A stretch of 64,000 nt of DNA from an uncultured Agathobaculum sp. (GCA_944384725.1 CALWUJ010000001.1:1-64000); one strand, 5' to 3'; shown: positions 46,118 through 54,584, counted from the stretch's first letter. Program-made: numbers and translations. Notes: generated by a model not told the origin, from the sequence alone.

Positions 46118-46341
46118 GTTTGCATATTCCCCTTCTTCATCAAAAAGCACCACATTCCTACAATAAAATTCCGAGAATTTGTTATTATTTTGCCGTTTTT
46201 TATCGCAAAATAGCGCATTCTTCCTTGACGCATCGCAACTTTTTGTATAAAAATATATGAGTTGTCTGTACTGAGCGTCTGCGCTTTTCACTTTATCGCT
46301 CTACTATGCAGACAAGAAACAAAATGAAGGGATCGAATGTT

Positions 46342-48267
46342 GTGGACAAGAAAGAATTCCAACCTTATGTTCCCGCCGACAAAGTTATGCCGGAATTTAC
46401 TGTGGTATCCATCCTGTTGGGTTCCATTCTGGCAGTCGTCTTTGGCGGTGCGAACGCCTATCTTGGGCTGCGAGTCGGCATGACCGTGTCTGCCTCCATC
46501 CCCGCTGCAGTTATCTCGATGGGCATCATCCGAAAAGTTCTGCGCCGTGACTCCATTCTGGAGAACAACATGGTGCAAACCATCGGCTCGGCGGGCGAAT
46601 CCGTTGCGGCCGGTGCGATCTTCACCCTGCCTGCTCTGTTCATGTGGGCAAAGGAAGGCCTGTGCGATGTGCCGTCTCTGGTGGAGATCGGCCTGATCGC
46701 ACTGTGCGGCGGTGTACTGGGCGTACTGATGATGGTACCCCTGCGCAGCGCGCTGATCGTCAAGGAGCACGGCGTGCTGGCTTATCCGGAAGGACAGGCT
46801 TGTGCTGAAGTGCTGATTGCCGGCGAAGAAGGCGGCTCCAAGGCGTCGACCGTATTCTCCGGTCTGTTTATTGCCGCCATCTACAAGTTCGTAGCCGACG
46901 GCCTGAAGATCTTCCCCAGCGAAATCACCTATGACATCTCCGCTTATAAGGGCTCCGGTGTCGGCATTGATGTACTGCCCGCTCTGGCTGGTGTTGGTTA
47001 CATCTGCGGCGCACGAGTATCTTCCTACCTGTTTGCCGGCGGCGTGCTGGGCTGGCTGGTCATCATGCCGCTCATGTGCCTGTTCGGCAGCGACGCTATT
47101 CTTTTCCCGGTCATGGATATGACCATCGGCGAGCAGGTTGCTAAAAACGGCGTTTCCGCACTGTGGGGCAACTATCTGCGTTACATCGGTGCAGGTGCGG
47201 TTGCCTGTGGCGGTGTGCTGAGTCTTCTGAAATCCCTGCCCATGATCATCCGCACCTTTAAGGATTCCATGAGCGTTTACGGCAAGGGCCGCGAAGCCAG
47301 CACCCTGCGCACGCAGCAGGATATTTCCATGCGCAGCGTGCTGCTGGGTATCCTGCTCGTTGCGCTGGCGCTGTGGCTGATTCCTGCCATCCCGCTGAAC
47401 TTCTTCACTGCACTGATTGTTATCGTGTTCGGCTTCTTCTTTGCGACGGTATCTTCCCGTATGGTTGGTCTGATCGGCTCCTCGAACAACCCGGTTTCGG
47501 GTATGGCTATTGCCACCCTGCTGATCTCCACCATCCTGCTGAAATCCACCGGCACGGACGGTGCGGAAAGCATGACAGCTGCCATTGTTATCGGCGGCAT
47601 CATCTGTGTCATTGCTGCGATTGCCGGCGATACCTCTCAGGACCTCAAGACGGGCTTCCTGGTTGGCGCTACCCCGAAAAAGCAGCAGATCGGTGAGCTG
47701 ATCGGCGTTGCGGTTTCTGCTATTGCTATCGGCGGTACGCTTTACCTGCTGTCCATGGCTTGGGGCGGCTACGGTTCGGATGCACTGCCCGCTCCGCAGG
47801 CAACGCTGATGAAGATGATCGTGGAAGGCGTTATGGGCGGCAATCTGCCGTGGAACCTCGTCTTTGCGGGTGTCTTCATTGCGCTGGTCATTGAGATTCT
47901 TGGCCTCCCTGTTCTGCCGGTCTCCCTCGGCCTGTATCTGCCCATTTATCTGTCTGTTCCGATCATGCTGGGCGGTATTCTGCGCTGGTTCCTCGAGAAG
48001 CGCAAGTACAGCTCTGAGAAGGACAAGAACACGGTTATCCAGTCCGGTATCCTGTACTCTTCCGGTTTGATCGCTGGCTAAGGCATCGTTGGTATCATTC
48101 TGGCTATGCTGGCCGTCATCCCGATGGGCGCAGGCAGCAATGTCGACGAGTTCATCGACCTGAGCGGCTCGTTCAGCATCGGCCGCATCGGTGGTCTGAT
48201 TGTGTTTGCACTTCTGCTGCTGACCATTTATCTCTTTGCAACCAAAGAACAGAAGAAGAACAAATAA
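46342..48267 (+). pseudogene. OPT-family oligopeptide transporter, interrupted by an in-frame TAA
   Basis: Oligopeptide transporter family membrane protein. A GTG start at 46342 is supported by GAAGGGA 9 nt upstream. The frame runs 579 codons to TAA (48079-48081), where the family has GEG in LIAGEGIVGI; GAA to TAA is a single-base change. The same frame then continues open for 61 codons (GIVGIILAML... FALLLLTIYLFATKEQKK) to a natural stop at 48265-48267, encoding the final two membrane helices. Undamaged length would be 641. A truncated product lacking the last helices could still be made. Confidence 0.9.
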
Positions 48268-48286
48268 AAAACACTTGCTTTCTTCC

Positions 48287-48323
48287 GAACAGGGCTGTAT
48301 CCTACTGGTATACAGCCCTGTTC
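48287..48323 (+). terminator. Stem-loop between the OPT gene and the PqqD-like gene
   Basis: 14-bp stem GAACAGGGCTGTAT (48287-48300) with ATACAGCCCTGTTC (48310-48323). No U-run follows, so it may be a processing or partial termination site. Confidence 0.55.
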
Positions 48324-48343
48324 GACCATTATAGGAGGATACT

Positions 48344-48703
48344 ATGGCAAAGAAGCAACAAAACTATCTGGACTTTATCCCTGTGGTCAATCCGCAGAAC
48401 AGCTGGAATGAAGACGCTCAGGGTATTGTCACGATTGATATGGTCCACCACGGTTTTTATGCACGCATTGCGCAAAAATTTTTTCACACGCCGCGCGTCA
48501 GCCATATCAAGCTGGATGAATACGGCAGCTTTCTTTGGAAAGAAATCGACGGCACGCAGACCGTTGGTGACCTTGCCAAAAAGATGAAAGCACAGTTCGG
48601 TGAAAAGGCTGAGCCCTTGTACGACCGGCTGGTCAAGTATATGCAGATTCTGCACAACAACCGTTTTATCCTGTTTGCGGGAAAGGATAAGGTAAAATCA
48701 TGA
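48344..48703 (+). CDS. PqqD-family protein
   Basis: 119 residues with the PqqD fold pattern: KLDEYGSFLWKEIDGTQTVGDLAKKMKAQFG and a following helix. PqqD-like domains bind peptide substrates for modifying enzymes, but no radical SAM or other partner is encoded nearby. ATAGGAGG precedes the ATG. It overlaps the next gene by 4 bp. The neighbourhood OPT-PqqD-small membrane protein-pepD suggests a link to peptide uptake and breakdown. Confidence 0.8.
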   Translation: MAKKQQNYLDFIPVVNPQNSWNEDAQGIVTIDMVHHGFYARIAQKFFHTPRVSHIKLDEYGSFLWKEIDGTQTVGDLAKKMKAQFGEKAEPLYDRLVKYMQILHNNRFILFAGKDKVKS

Positions 48704-49044
48704 GCACTGGACAGATCATCATTGGCATTGTTCTGTTTGCCATTGCGTCTGCCATTCTGTATGTCTGGGGACTGCGCAAAAGCATGACGCAGGCCGCTGA
48801 TTTGGAACACATCCTGCTGAGCAAGAGCGCCGCGCGCGTGATGCAATATCTCAGACAGCACCCCACCATTTCCCAAAAGGAAATCGCGCGCCAGATCAAA
48901 AACGTCAAAGCGGGGCTGTTCTGGTCCCGCAAGCAGGTACAGGTGCAAGACGCAACTGTGTTCGCCAAAAAGCTGACCCAGTATATGCTGGAACAGCAAC
49001 TGCTGGAACCGGCGGGCAACGCGTGCTACAAGCGAAAATCATAA
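48700..49044 (+). CDS. Small membrane protein with winged-helix-like tail, unknown function
   Basis: 114 residues. One N-terminal membrane segment (IIIGIVLFAIASAILYVWG, about 6-24) is followed by a helical cytoplasmic part (RVMQYLRQHPTISQKEIARQIKNV) resembling a winged-helix pattern. I do not recognise the family. The start overlaps the PqqD-like gene (ATGA), and pepD follows after 25 bp. Confidence 0.7.
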   Translation: MSTGQIIIGIVLFAIASAILYVWGLRKSMTQAADLEHILLSKSAARVMQYLRQHPTISQKEIARQIKNVKAGLFWSRKQVQVQDATVFAKKLTQYMLEQQLLEPAGNACYKRKS

Positions 49045-49069
49045 CCATTTCAAAAAGGAGCATCACACA

Positions 49070-50509
49070 ATGAATGTACTGGAACAATTAGAACCCCAAA
49101 GCGTATTCCACTTTTTTGAGCAGATGTGTGCCATCCCGCATGGCTCCGGTAATACCAAGGCTATCAGCGACTGGTGCGCTGCTTTTGCGCAGGCGCGCGG
49201 GCTGGAATACCATCAGGATGCCGACAACAATATCATTATCATCAAAGAAGCTACCCCCGGCTATGAGCAGGCAGAGCCCATCATTTTGCAGGGTCATTTG
49301 GACATGGTCTGCGAAAAGGAGCTTGGTTGCACCAAGGACATGGAAACAGAAGGGCTGGATCTGATGATCGACGGCGACTGGGTTCGCGCCAAGGGCACCA
49401 CGCTCGGCGGTGACGACGGTATCGCGGTCGCCATGGCGCTGGCTGTGCTCGACGCAAACGATCTTGCACATCCGCGCGTGGAAGCCGTATTTACGGTCGA
49501 TGAGGAGATTGGTCTGCTGGGCGCGGACTCGCTCGATGTCAGTCCGCTCAAAGGCCGCCGAATGATCAATATGGACTCGGAAGCCGAAGGCATCTTCACT
49601 GTCAGCTGCGCAGGCGGCAACACCACCACCTGCATTCTGCCGCTGCGCCGCGACGCATTTTCCGGCTGTCCCCTGCGTATCACAGTCGGCGGTCTGACCG
49701 GCGGTCACTCCGGCGCTGAAATCGACAAAGGCCGTGCCAACGCCAACATGCTGATGGGCCGCATATTGCAAGCCATTGCTCTGCGCACAGAGCTGCGCAT
49801 TCAGTCTGTCAACGGCGGTTTGAAAAACAACGCCATCCCGGTCGAGTCCATTGCCGATGTCTTGGTCGCAGACGAAACAGCAGCGCGAGACGTCATCACA
49901 GAAATGGAAGCTGCCCTGAAAGAGGAATGCCGTGTTGCCGATCCGGCGCTGCATATCAGCACGGAAGCGGCAGAGACGGCACAGACTCCGCTAGATGCGG
50001 CAACCACCGATCAGGTGATCTGCATGCTCACCTGCCTGCCCAACGGCATTCTGGCCATGAGTGCGGATATTCCGGGTCTGGTGCAGACCTCCCTGAACCT
50101 CGGTATTCTGACCACGACGGCCGAAGAACTGTCCGCTGTATTCAGCCTGCGCAGCTCGATCGACTCTCAGCTCCAGATGCTCAAGCAGCGCCTGACCTGC
50201 CTGATGAATCAGCTGGGCGGCCGTGTGGAATTTGAGGGAGAATATACCGGCTGGCAGTATCAGGAGCACTCTCCCCTGCGCGAATTGATGGTCGAGGTAT
50301 TCCAAGCACAGTACGTCCATGCCCCCAAGATCGAAGCGATTCACGCCGGTTTGGAATGCGGTTTGTTCGCCGGAAAAATCCCCGGTCTGGACTGTGTTTC
50401 TATCGGCCCGGATATGCCGGAAATCCACACCCCGCGTGAACGCATGAGCATTGCTTCGGTGCAACGCGTTTGGAAGTTCCTTGTCGAAGTGCTTGCACGC
50501 GCCAAGTAA
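49070..50509 (+). CDS. pepD: Beta-Ala-His dipeptidase / cytosol non-specific dipeptidase (M20)
   Basis: 479-residue metallopeptidase of the M20C type. Zinc-site motifs: QGHLDMVCEK, LGGDDGIAVAMAL, FTVDEEIGLLGA, MDSEAEG, TGGHSGAEI. It cleaves dipeptides in the cytoplasm, fitting the upstream peptide transporter remnant. AAAAAGGAGC precedes the ATG. Confidence 0.95.
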   Translation: MNVLEQLEPQSVFHFFEQMCAIPHGSGNTKAISDWCAAFAQARGLEYHQDADNNIIIIKEATPGYEQAEPIILQGHLDMVCEKELGCTKDMETEGLDLMIDGDWVRAKGTTLGGDDGIAVAMALAVLDANDLAHPRVEAVFTVDEEIGLLGADSLDVSPLKGRRMINMDSEAEGIFTVSCAGGNTTTCILPLRRDAFSGCPLRITVGGLTGGHSGAEIDKGRANANMLMGRILQAIALRTELRIQSVNGGLKNNAIPVESIADVLVADETAARDVITEMEAALKEECRVADPALHISTEAAETAQTPLDAATTDQVICMLTCLPNGILAMSADIPGLVQTSLNLGILTTTAEELSAVFSLRSSIDSQLQMLKQRLTCLMNQLGGRVEFEGEYTGWQYQEHSPLRELMVEVFQAQYVHAPKIEAIHAGLECGLFAGKIPGLDCVSIGPDMPEIHTPRERMSIASVQRVWKFLVEVLARAK

Positions 50510-50560
50510 AACGCCCTTTCAAAATTCCGTATCACATTTTGAAAGCACAGCAATGTCAAA

Positions 50561-50597
50561 ACCGCCGATCCTGCATCCTGCAGGGTCGGCGGTTTTT
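50561..50597 (+). terminator. Terminator after pepD
   Basis: 15-bp stem (ACCGCCGA-CCTGCA arms, one T-G pair, 50561-50575 with 50579-50593), loop TCC, then TTTTT. Confidence 0.9.
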
Positions 50598-50702
50598 CGT
50601 TTCCGGCTGGCCGTTCCTCTGTCCAATACCGCTTGTCGAACAGCCATGCAGCACATAATTTTGCGTTGGATGATGCAACTTATAGGAAAAGGAGGAATTG
50701 CT

Positions 50703-50891
50703 ATGCATACCGATACCCATTCCACCCTGCCCGCTGTACAAGGCACACGGACACAGATCGGTGCAGGTACTTTTCTGATCAGTCGGCAATACGTTGGCAA
50801 TTGTCCGATCGGCGAACTGCTCCAGCAGCGTGTACAGCAAGCTGCACACACAACATCATCCATTGACGAGAAGATCGGCGCCGCGGTATAA
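50703..50891 (+). CDS. 62-aa protein upstream of the recombinase (possible TnpW-like or excision factor)
   Basis: The ATG at 50703 has a strong AAAAGGAGGAATT site. The product contains TQIGAGTFLISRQYVGNCPIG followed by an amphipathic helix (ELLQQRVQQAA), loosely like the IGxTTYxV...DKL pattern of TnpW-type small proteins beside serine recombinases in clostridial elements. It lies 36 bp before the recombinase start, so the two are probably co-expressed. A role as a recombination directionality factor is inference. A CATAATTT box at 50654-50661 could be a sporulation-sigma -10, but I see no matching -35. Confidence 0.6.
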   Translation: MHTDTHSTLPAVQGTRTQIGAGTFLISRQYVGNCPIGELLQQRVQQAAHTTSSIDEKIGAAV

Positions 50892-50927
50892 TCATTGCGT
50901 GAGCCGGTTCTGAAAGGAGCGAACCAC

Positions 50928-52601
50928 ATGAGAACCGGTAACAAAACATTGGCATTCGCTTACTTGCGCCTTTCCAACGAGGAAGCGCACAGTAGTGAAT
51001 CATCCAGTATTGCCAACCAACGGCAAATGATTCGTGACTATTGCCAACGCCACAGCATTATGCTGGTACGCGAATTCGTGGACGACGGCTACTCAGGCGG
51101 CAATTTTGACCGTCCTGCATTTCAGGATATGCTGCGACAGCTGCACGATAACAGAGCCAATATGGTACTGACCAAAGACCTGTCCCGACTTGGGCGCGAC
51201 ATGCGCGAGGCCAGCTATTATGCCGAGCAGTTTTTCCCGGAGCACGGTATCCGCTATCTGACCATTGCAGATAACTTTGACACCGCGCACGAAAACGTCA
51301 TGGCGCCGTTTCAGTTTGCCATGAACGAAGTCTATCTGCGGGACGGTTCACGCAAGGTCAAAGACGTGCTCCGCAGCAAACGGGAAAACGGTCAGTACTG
51401 TGCCTGCCCGCCTTATGGCTATCGTAAGAACCCGTCAGACAAAAGCCGTCTTGTCCCGGACGAGCAGACCGCACCCATTGTACAGCGTATTTTCCAGCGA
51501 GCAGCAGCCGGAGATTCCTCACGAAGGATCGCGCTCGACCTGAACGCGGACAGCGTTATCCCCCCGCTCAAATACCGTGTGCTGTTTCGTGACGATTTCA
51601 GCCCAGAGGGCGCGGCACGAGCATCCGACCTGTGGAACTACACCACCGTCAAACGGATTCTGAAAAACCCGGTCTATCTCGGACACACTTTGCTCGGCAA
51701 AAGCCGCAAGGTCAGCGTCAAGTCCAAGAAAAAAGTTGCTATACCGCAAAGCGACTGGGCCGTGACGCTTGACACACATCCCCCACTCGTCACCCAGACG
51801 CTCTATGAACAGGCGCAACGCAATCTGGGGCGCGGACAGCGCACCAACCGTACCGATGGAGACATCCGCAAAAGTATTTTTTCCGGACTGGTGTTCTGCG
51901 CACGCTGCGGACATGCGCTCTGTTCCTGCGGCACAGTCTACAAAGGCGAACGGGAAAAATACTGGTATTTATCCTGCACACATCAGCGCGGCGATATCGC
52001 CAATCACTGCGACGGCGTGCGCATCAAATATGCGGATCTGATGGAAGTAGTGCGACGTGACCTTAATGATCTGCTGGCGCTGACCGATGCACAGGCCGAA
52101 TCGCTTGCACGGGCGGCGGCAGAAAGAGAGCAGAGTGCATCCGAACGCACAGCACGGCAGGCTCGTTTACGGCAAGCACAGTCCCGCCTGCTGACCATCG
52201 ACAAAATTATCACCAAGCTGTACACGGACAACGCGGAAGGACGGCTGGACGACGATCGTCTCACCCGCATGGTCGAAGCACTGGAGCAAGAATCCGCTTC
52301 GCATCAGGCCGTCATCGCAGAGTTATCGCAGACGCTTCCACAGCAAGAGGACACGGAGGAACGCTTTCGCCGCTTCTTTGCACTTACCAAACAATACAGC
52401 CAAATTGACGTACTCGACCGCGAGACGCTGCTCACCTTTGTTGAACGCATTGAAGTCGGGCCTAAGCAATTTGCCGACGGCCGGCGCAAAGCGACCCACC
52501 GCAACACCCCCTATCAGCAAAGCATCCGCATATCATATCGCTTTATCGGTGAAATCGCCAGCGGCAGCACGCAGGCGCTCGATGCCCCCTGCAACTTTTG
52601 A
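50928..52601 (+). CDS. Large serine recombinase (resolvase-Recombinase-zinc ribbon)
   Basis: 557 residues. The N-terminal resolvase domain has AYLRLSNEEA with nucleophile Ser16 and VDDGYSGGNFDRPAFQDML. The central Recombinase domain spans about 160-300 (PYGYRKNPSDKSRLVPDEQTAPIVQRIF). The zinc ribbon CARCG...CSC...SC...HC is at about 323-365, and a coiled-coil region follows (AESLARAAAEREQSASERTARQARL). The ATG at 50928 follows GAAAGGAGCGAACC. It ends 48 bp before the right att core, the usual place for an element's own integrase. Same family as SpoIVCA, SprA and TnpX; it should catalyse integration and, with a helper, excision. Confidence 0.95.
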   Translation: MRTGNKTLAFAYLRLSNEEAHSSESSSIANQRQMIRDYCQRHSIMLVREFVDDGYSGGNFDRPAFQDMLRQLHDNRANMVLTKDLSRLGRDMREASYYAEQFFPEHGIRYLTIADNFDTAHENVMAPFQFAMNEVYLRDGSRKVKDVLRSKRENGQYCACPPYGYRKNPSDKSRLVPDEQTAPIVQRIFQRAAAGDSSRRIALDLNADSVIPPLKYRVLFRDDFSPEGAARASDLWNYTTVKRILKNPVYLGHTLLGKSRKVSVKSKKKVAIPQSDWAVTLDTHPPLVTQTLYEQAQRNLGRGQRTNRTDGDIRKSIFSGLVFCARCGHALCSCGTVYKGEREKYWYLSCTHQRGDIANHCDGVRIKYADLMEVVRRDLNDLLALTDAQAESLARAAAEREQSASERTARQARLRQAQSRLLTIDKIITKLYTDNAEGRLDDDRLTRMVEALEQESASHQAVIAELSQTLPQQEDTEERFRRFFALTKQYSQIDVLDRETLLTFVERIEVGPKQFADGRRKATHRNTPYQQSIRISYRFIGEIASGSTQALDAPCNF

Positions 52602-52624
52602 CCCATTTTATCTATTTATCACTT

Positions 52625-52660
52625 TGAGATGGTGCGGGAACACCAAGGGAGGTTGGCGTC
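52625..52660. other. Right attachment junction (attP left half + attB right half)
   Basis: Element side: TGAGATGG (52625-52632), then AACACCAAGG (52639-52648), central GA (52649-52650), then the chromosomal SASP sequence GGTTGGCGTC. TGAGATGG ends 17 nt before the centre, mirroring CCATCTTA at the left junction. Confidence 0.8.
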
Positions 52661-52777
52661 AACCTGAAGCAGGGCTATAACGGCGATCTGACTTCCCGTC
52701 AGGCTGGTTCGATCGGTGGTCAGATGGTCAAGAAGATGATCGAATCCTACGAACAGAACCTGGCTGGCCAGGGCTGA
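52649..52777 (+). CDS. Alpha/beta-type SASP gene, C-terminal half (interrupted, no start)
   Basis: 42 codons plus TGA encode EVGVNLKQGYNGDLTSRQAG and then SIGGQMVKKMIESYEQNLAG, the most conserved DNA-binding part of alpha/beta SASPs. There is no in-frame start or ribosome site; upstream in this frame a TGA occurs at 52625-52627 inside the element. The missing first 29 codons are at 29337-29423. Both halves are on the plus strand and share GAGGTTG exactly at the break. A natural gene terminator follows at 52790-52835. Confidence 0.93.
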   Translation, partial: EVGVNLKQGYNGDLTSRQAGSIGGQMVKKMIESYEQNLAGQG

Positions 52778-52789
52778 TCTGAGGCAATA

Positions 52790-52835
52790 GAAAGCGCGCG
52801 GCTTCCGGAATAATTCCGGAAACCGCGCGCTTTTC
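52790..52835. terminator. Bidirectional terminator between SASP and ptsI
   Basis: Long stem AGAAAGCGCGCGG-c-TTCCGGAA with its near-perfect complement around TAA, followed by TTTTC; serves the SASP gene and the converging ptsI. Confidence 0.9.
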
Positions 52836-52871
52836 TCTTATGTCATTGCACAGCTTATCGCTCAAAGGCAC

Positions 52872-54584
52872 TCAAGCACGCCACTCTGCAAAAATCTGCT
52901 CCGCATCGGTTGCACTCGCCGCTGCAACCAACTTATCCGCCAGTTCCTTGCACTCCGCGTAAGAATGCGCTGCCAGATCCGCCTTCGCCGCCAGCATCGC
53001 AGAAGCGGACATAGACAGATTGGTGACGCCCAGACCGCAAAGTACCGGTGCCATGCCCGGTGTACCAGCCATTTCGCCGCATACGCCAACCTCGATGCCA
53101 TTCTCATTGGCTGCCTTCGCCGTCATCGCAATCAGACGCAGCACGCCCGGATGCAGCGGACGATACAGGTACGAAATCTTCTCATTGATACGGTCGACCG
53201 CGCAGGAGTACTGAATCAGGTCGTTCGTGCCGATCGAGAAGAAATCAACTTCCTTCGCCAGAATATCCGCGCAAACAGCAGCCACCGGAATCTCGATCAT
53301 GATACCAACCTTAACATCCGGATTGTGCTCCACGCCTTCCGCCGCGAGCAGATCCTTTGCCTGCTGCAGGACTTGCTTGGCATTGCGGATTTCTTCGATT
53401 GAGGAGATCATCGGGAACATAATGCGCAGATCACCGTACTTTGCCGCACGCAGCAGGGCGCGCAGCTGGGTCAGGAACAAATCGGTCTTGTTCAGGCAGA
53501 TACGGATTGCACGATAGCCAAGGAAGGGGTTCTGCTCCTTCTCCAGTTCGAGTGCCGGCACTTCCTTATCGCCGCCGATGTCCAACGTACGGATAATAAC
53601 CGGCTTGCCCGCCATGATTTCGCACGCCTTCTTATACGCTTCAAACTGCTCTTCTTCACTCGGCAGATCATCGCGGTCCATAAACAGGAACTCGGAACGG
53701 AACAGGCCAACGCCTTCGCCGCCCAGATCTGCTACGCGGACTGCGTCATCCGGCGTACCGATATTGCCTTCCACAATGATGCGGCGGCCGTCGCTCGTTG
53801 CGCCCTGACGATCCTTGAACTGCGCCAGCATTGCGCGGCGCTCGTCCTCTGCTTTTTTCTTCTGCTCAAACTGTGTCAGCGTTTCCGCATCCGGATCGAC
53901 CACGACTTCGCCTGACACGCCGTCAAGCAGCAAATCAGAGCCATCTTCAATACCGTCCACCTTGTCGCCTGCGCCTGCAACAGCCGGAATACCAATCGAA
54001 CGCGCCATGATCGCAGAATGGCTGGTGCGGCCGCCGATACGGGTGACAAAGCCGACAACCGGCTTAGAGCCGATCTTCGCCGTATCCGACGGCGTCAGGT
54101 CATTGGCGATGATGATGCACGGTTCGGTGATCGTGTCGATTGCATTATCTGCAATGCCCTTCAGGTTCTTGAGCACACGCTTGGAAATATCGCCGATATC
54201 CGCTGCACGCGCCTGCATGTATTCGCTGTCCATCGCGCGGAACATCGCCTGGAAGTTCTCGCAGTTAACAAAGCAAGCATACTCCGCGCATACTTTTTCC
54301 TCTTCTACCAGATTGGTCATGCCCTCAATAAAATCCGGGTCGTCCAGCATGAGCAGATGCGCATCAAAAATTTCTGCCTCAGAGGCGCCAATATTTTTTT
54401 CCGCCTCATCGCGCAATGTCTGAATTTGTTTTTTTGCATTTTCCACCGCATCGGTCACACGTTTCTGCTCGGCCGCAACATCTGTGATGCTGTCCTTGAC
54501 GACCGTCAGATCCTCCTCCTTGATGACCAAAGCTTTGGCATGCGCAAGCCCCTCCGAAACGCCAATCGCTTTAAACTTAACCAT
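52872..54584 (-). CDS. ptsI: PTS enzyme I (phosphoenolpyruvate-protein phosphotransferase)
   Basis: Transfers phosphate from PEP to HPr, the entry of all PTS sugar uptake. The 570-residue protein has the phospho-His in GGRTSHSAIMA (H189), the PEP-binding FRSEFLFMDRDDLPSEEEQF and the C-terminal CGEMAG. The ATG at 54584 is chosen because AGGAGG lies 8 nt upstream; the ATG at 54590 would be only 2 nt from it. No ptsH is adjacent. Confidence 0.97.
   Translation of the reverse strand: MVKFKAIGVSEGLAHAKALVIKEEDLTVVKDSITDVAAEQKRVTDAVENAKKQIQTLRDEAEKNIGASEAEIFDAHLLMLDDPDFIEGMTNLVEEEKVCAEYACFVNCENFQAMFRAMDSEYMQARAADIGDISKRVLKNLKGIADNAIDTITEPCIIIANDLTPSDTAKIGSKPVVGFVTRIGGRTSHSAIMARSIGIPAVAGAGDKVDGIEDGSDLLLDGVSGEVVVDPDAETLTQFEQKKKAEDERRAMLAQFKDRQGATSDGRRIIVEGNIGTPDDAVRVADLGGEGVGLFRSEFLFMDRDDLPSEEEQFEAYKKACEIMAGKPVIIRTLDIGGDKEVPALELEKEQNPFLGYRAIRICLNKTDLFLTQLRALLRAAKYGDLRIMFPMISSIEEIRNAKQVLQQAKDLLAAEGVEHNPDVKVGIMIEIPVAAVCADILAKEVDFFSIGTNDLIQYSCAVDRINEKISYLYRPLHPGVLRLIAMTAKAANENGIEVGVCGEMAGTPGMAPVLCGLGVTNLSMSASAMLAAKADLAAHSYAECKELADKLVAAASATDAEQIFAEWRA

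Larger units (their letters stand above)
29424..52650. mobile_element. 23.2-kb serine-recombinase element inserted in a SASP gene (skin-like)
   Basis: Bounded by direct repeats GAGGTTG at 29424-29430 and 52649-52655, 23,225 bp apart. Each boundary cuts the same SASP gene at codon 30 in the same orientation. The recombinase gene ends 48 bp from the right boundary. Cargo: SLH surface protein remnant, two-component system with binding lipoprotein, mglBAC, galKETM, OPT transporter remnant, PqqD-like protein, small membrane protein and pepD. I see no phage structural, relaxase, type IV secretion or replication gene. Excision would give a circle and an intact 71-codon gene. Whether it excises in sporulation is not known from sequence. 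Confidence 0.88.

Noticed and set aside
46073-46291. 72-codon minus-strand frame between galM and the OPT gene
   Set aside because: No ribosome site, covers the galM terminator, and no family resemblance.
31890-48081. In-frame TGA (31890-31892) and TAA (48079-48081) as programmed recoding
   Set aside because: Two different stop codons, no selenocysteine or pyrrolysine context seen, and the first gene also has a frameshift; mutation is simpler.
52602-52648. Possible separate start for the SASP C-terminal half
   Set aside because: The only ATG is in another frame that stops within 13 codons; in the SASP frame a TGA occurs at 52625-52627 with no start codon after it.
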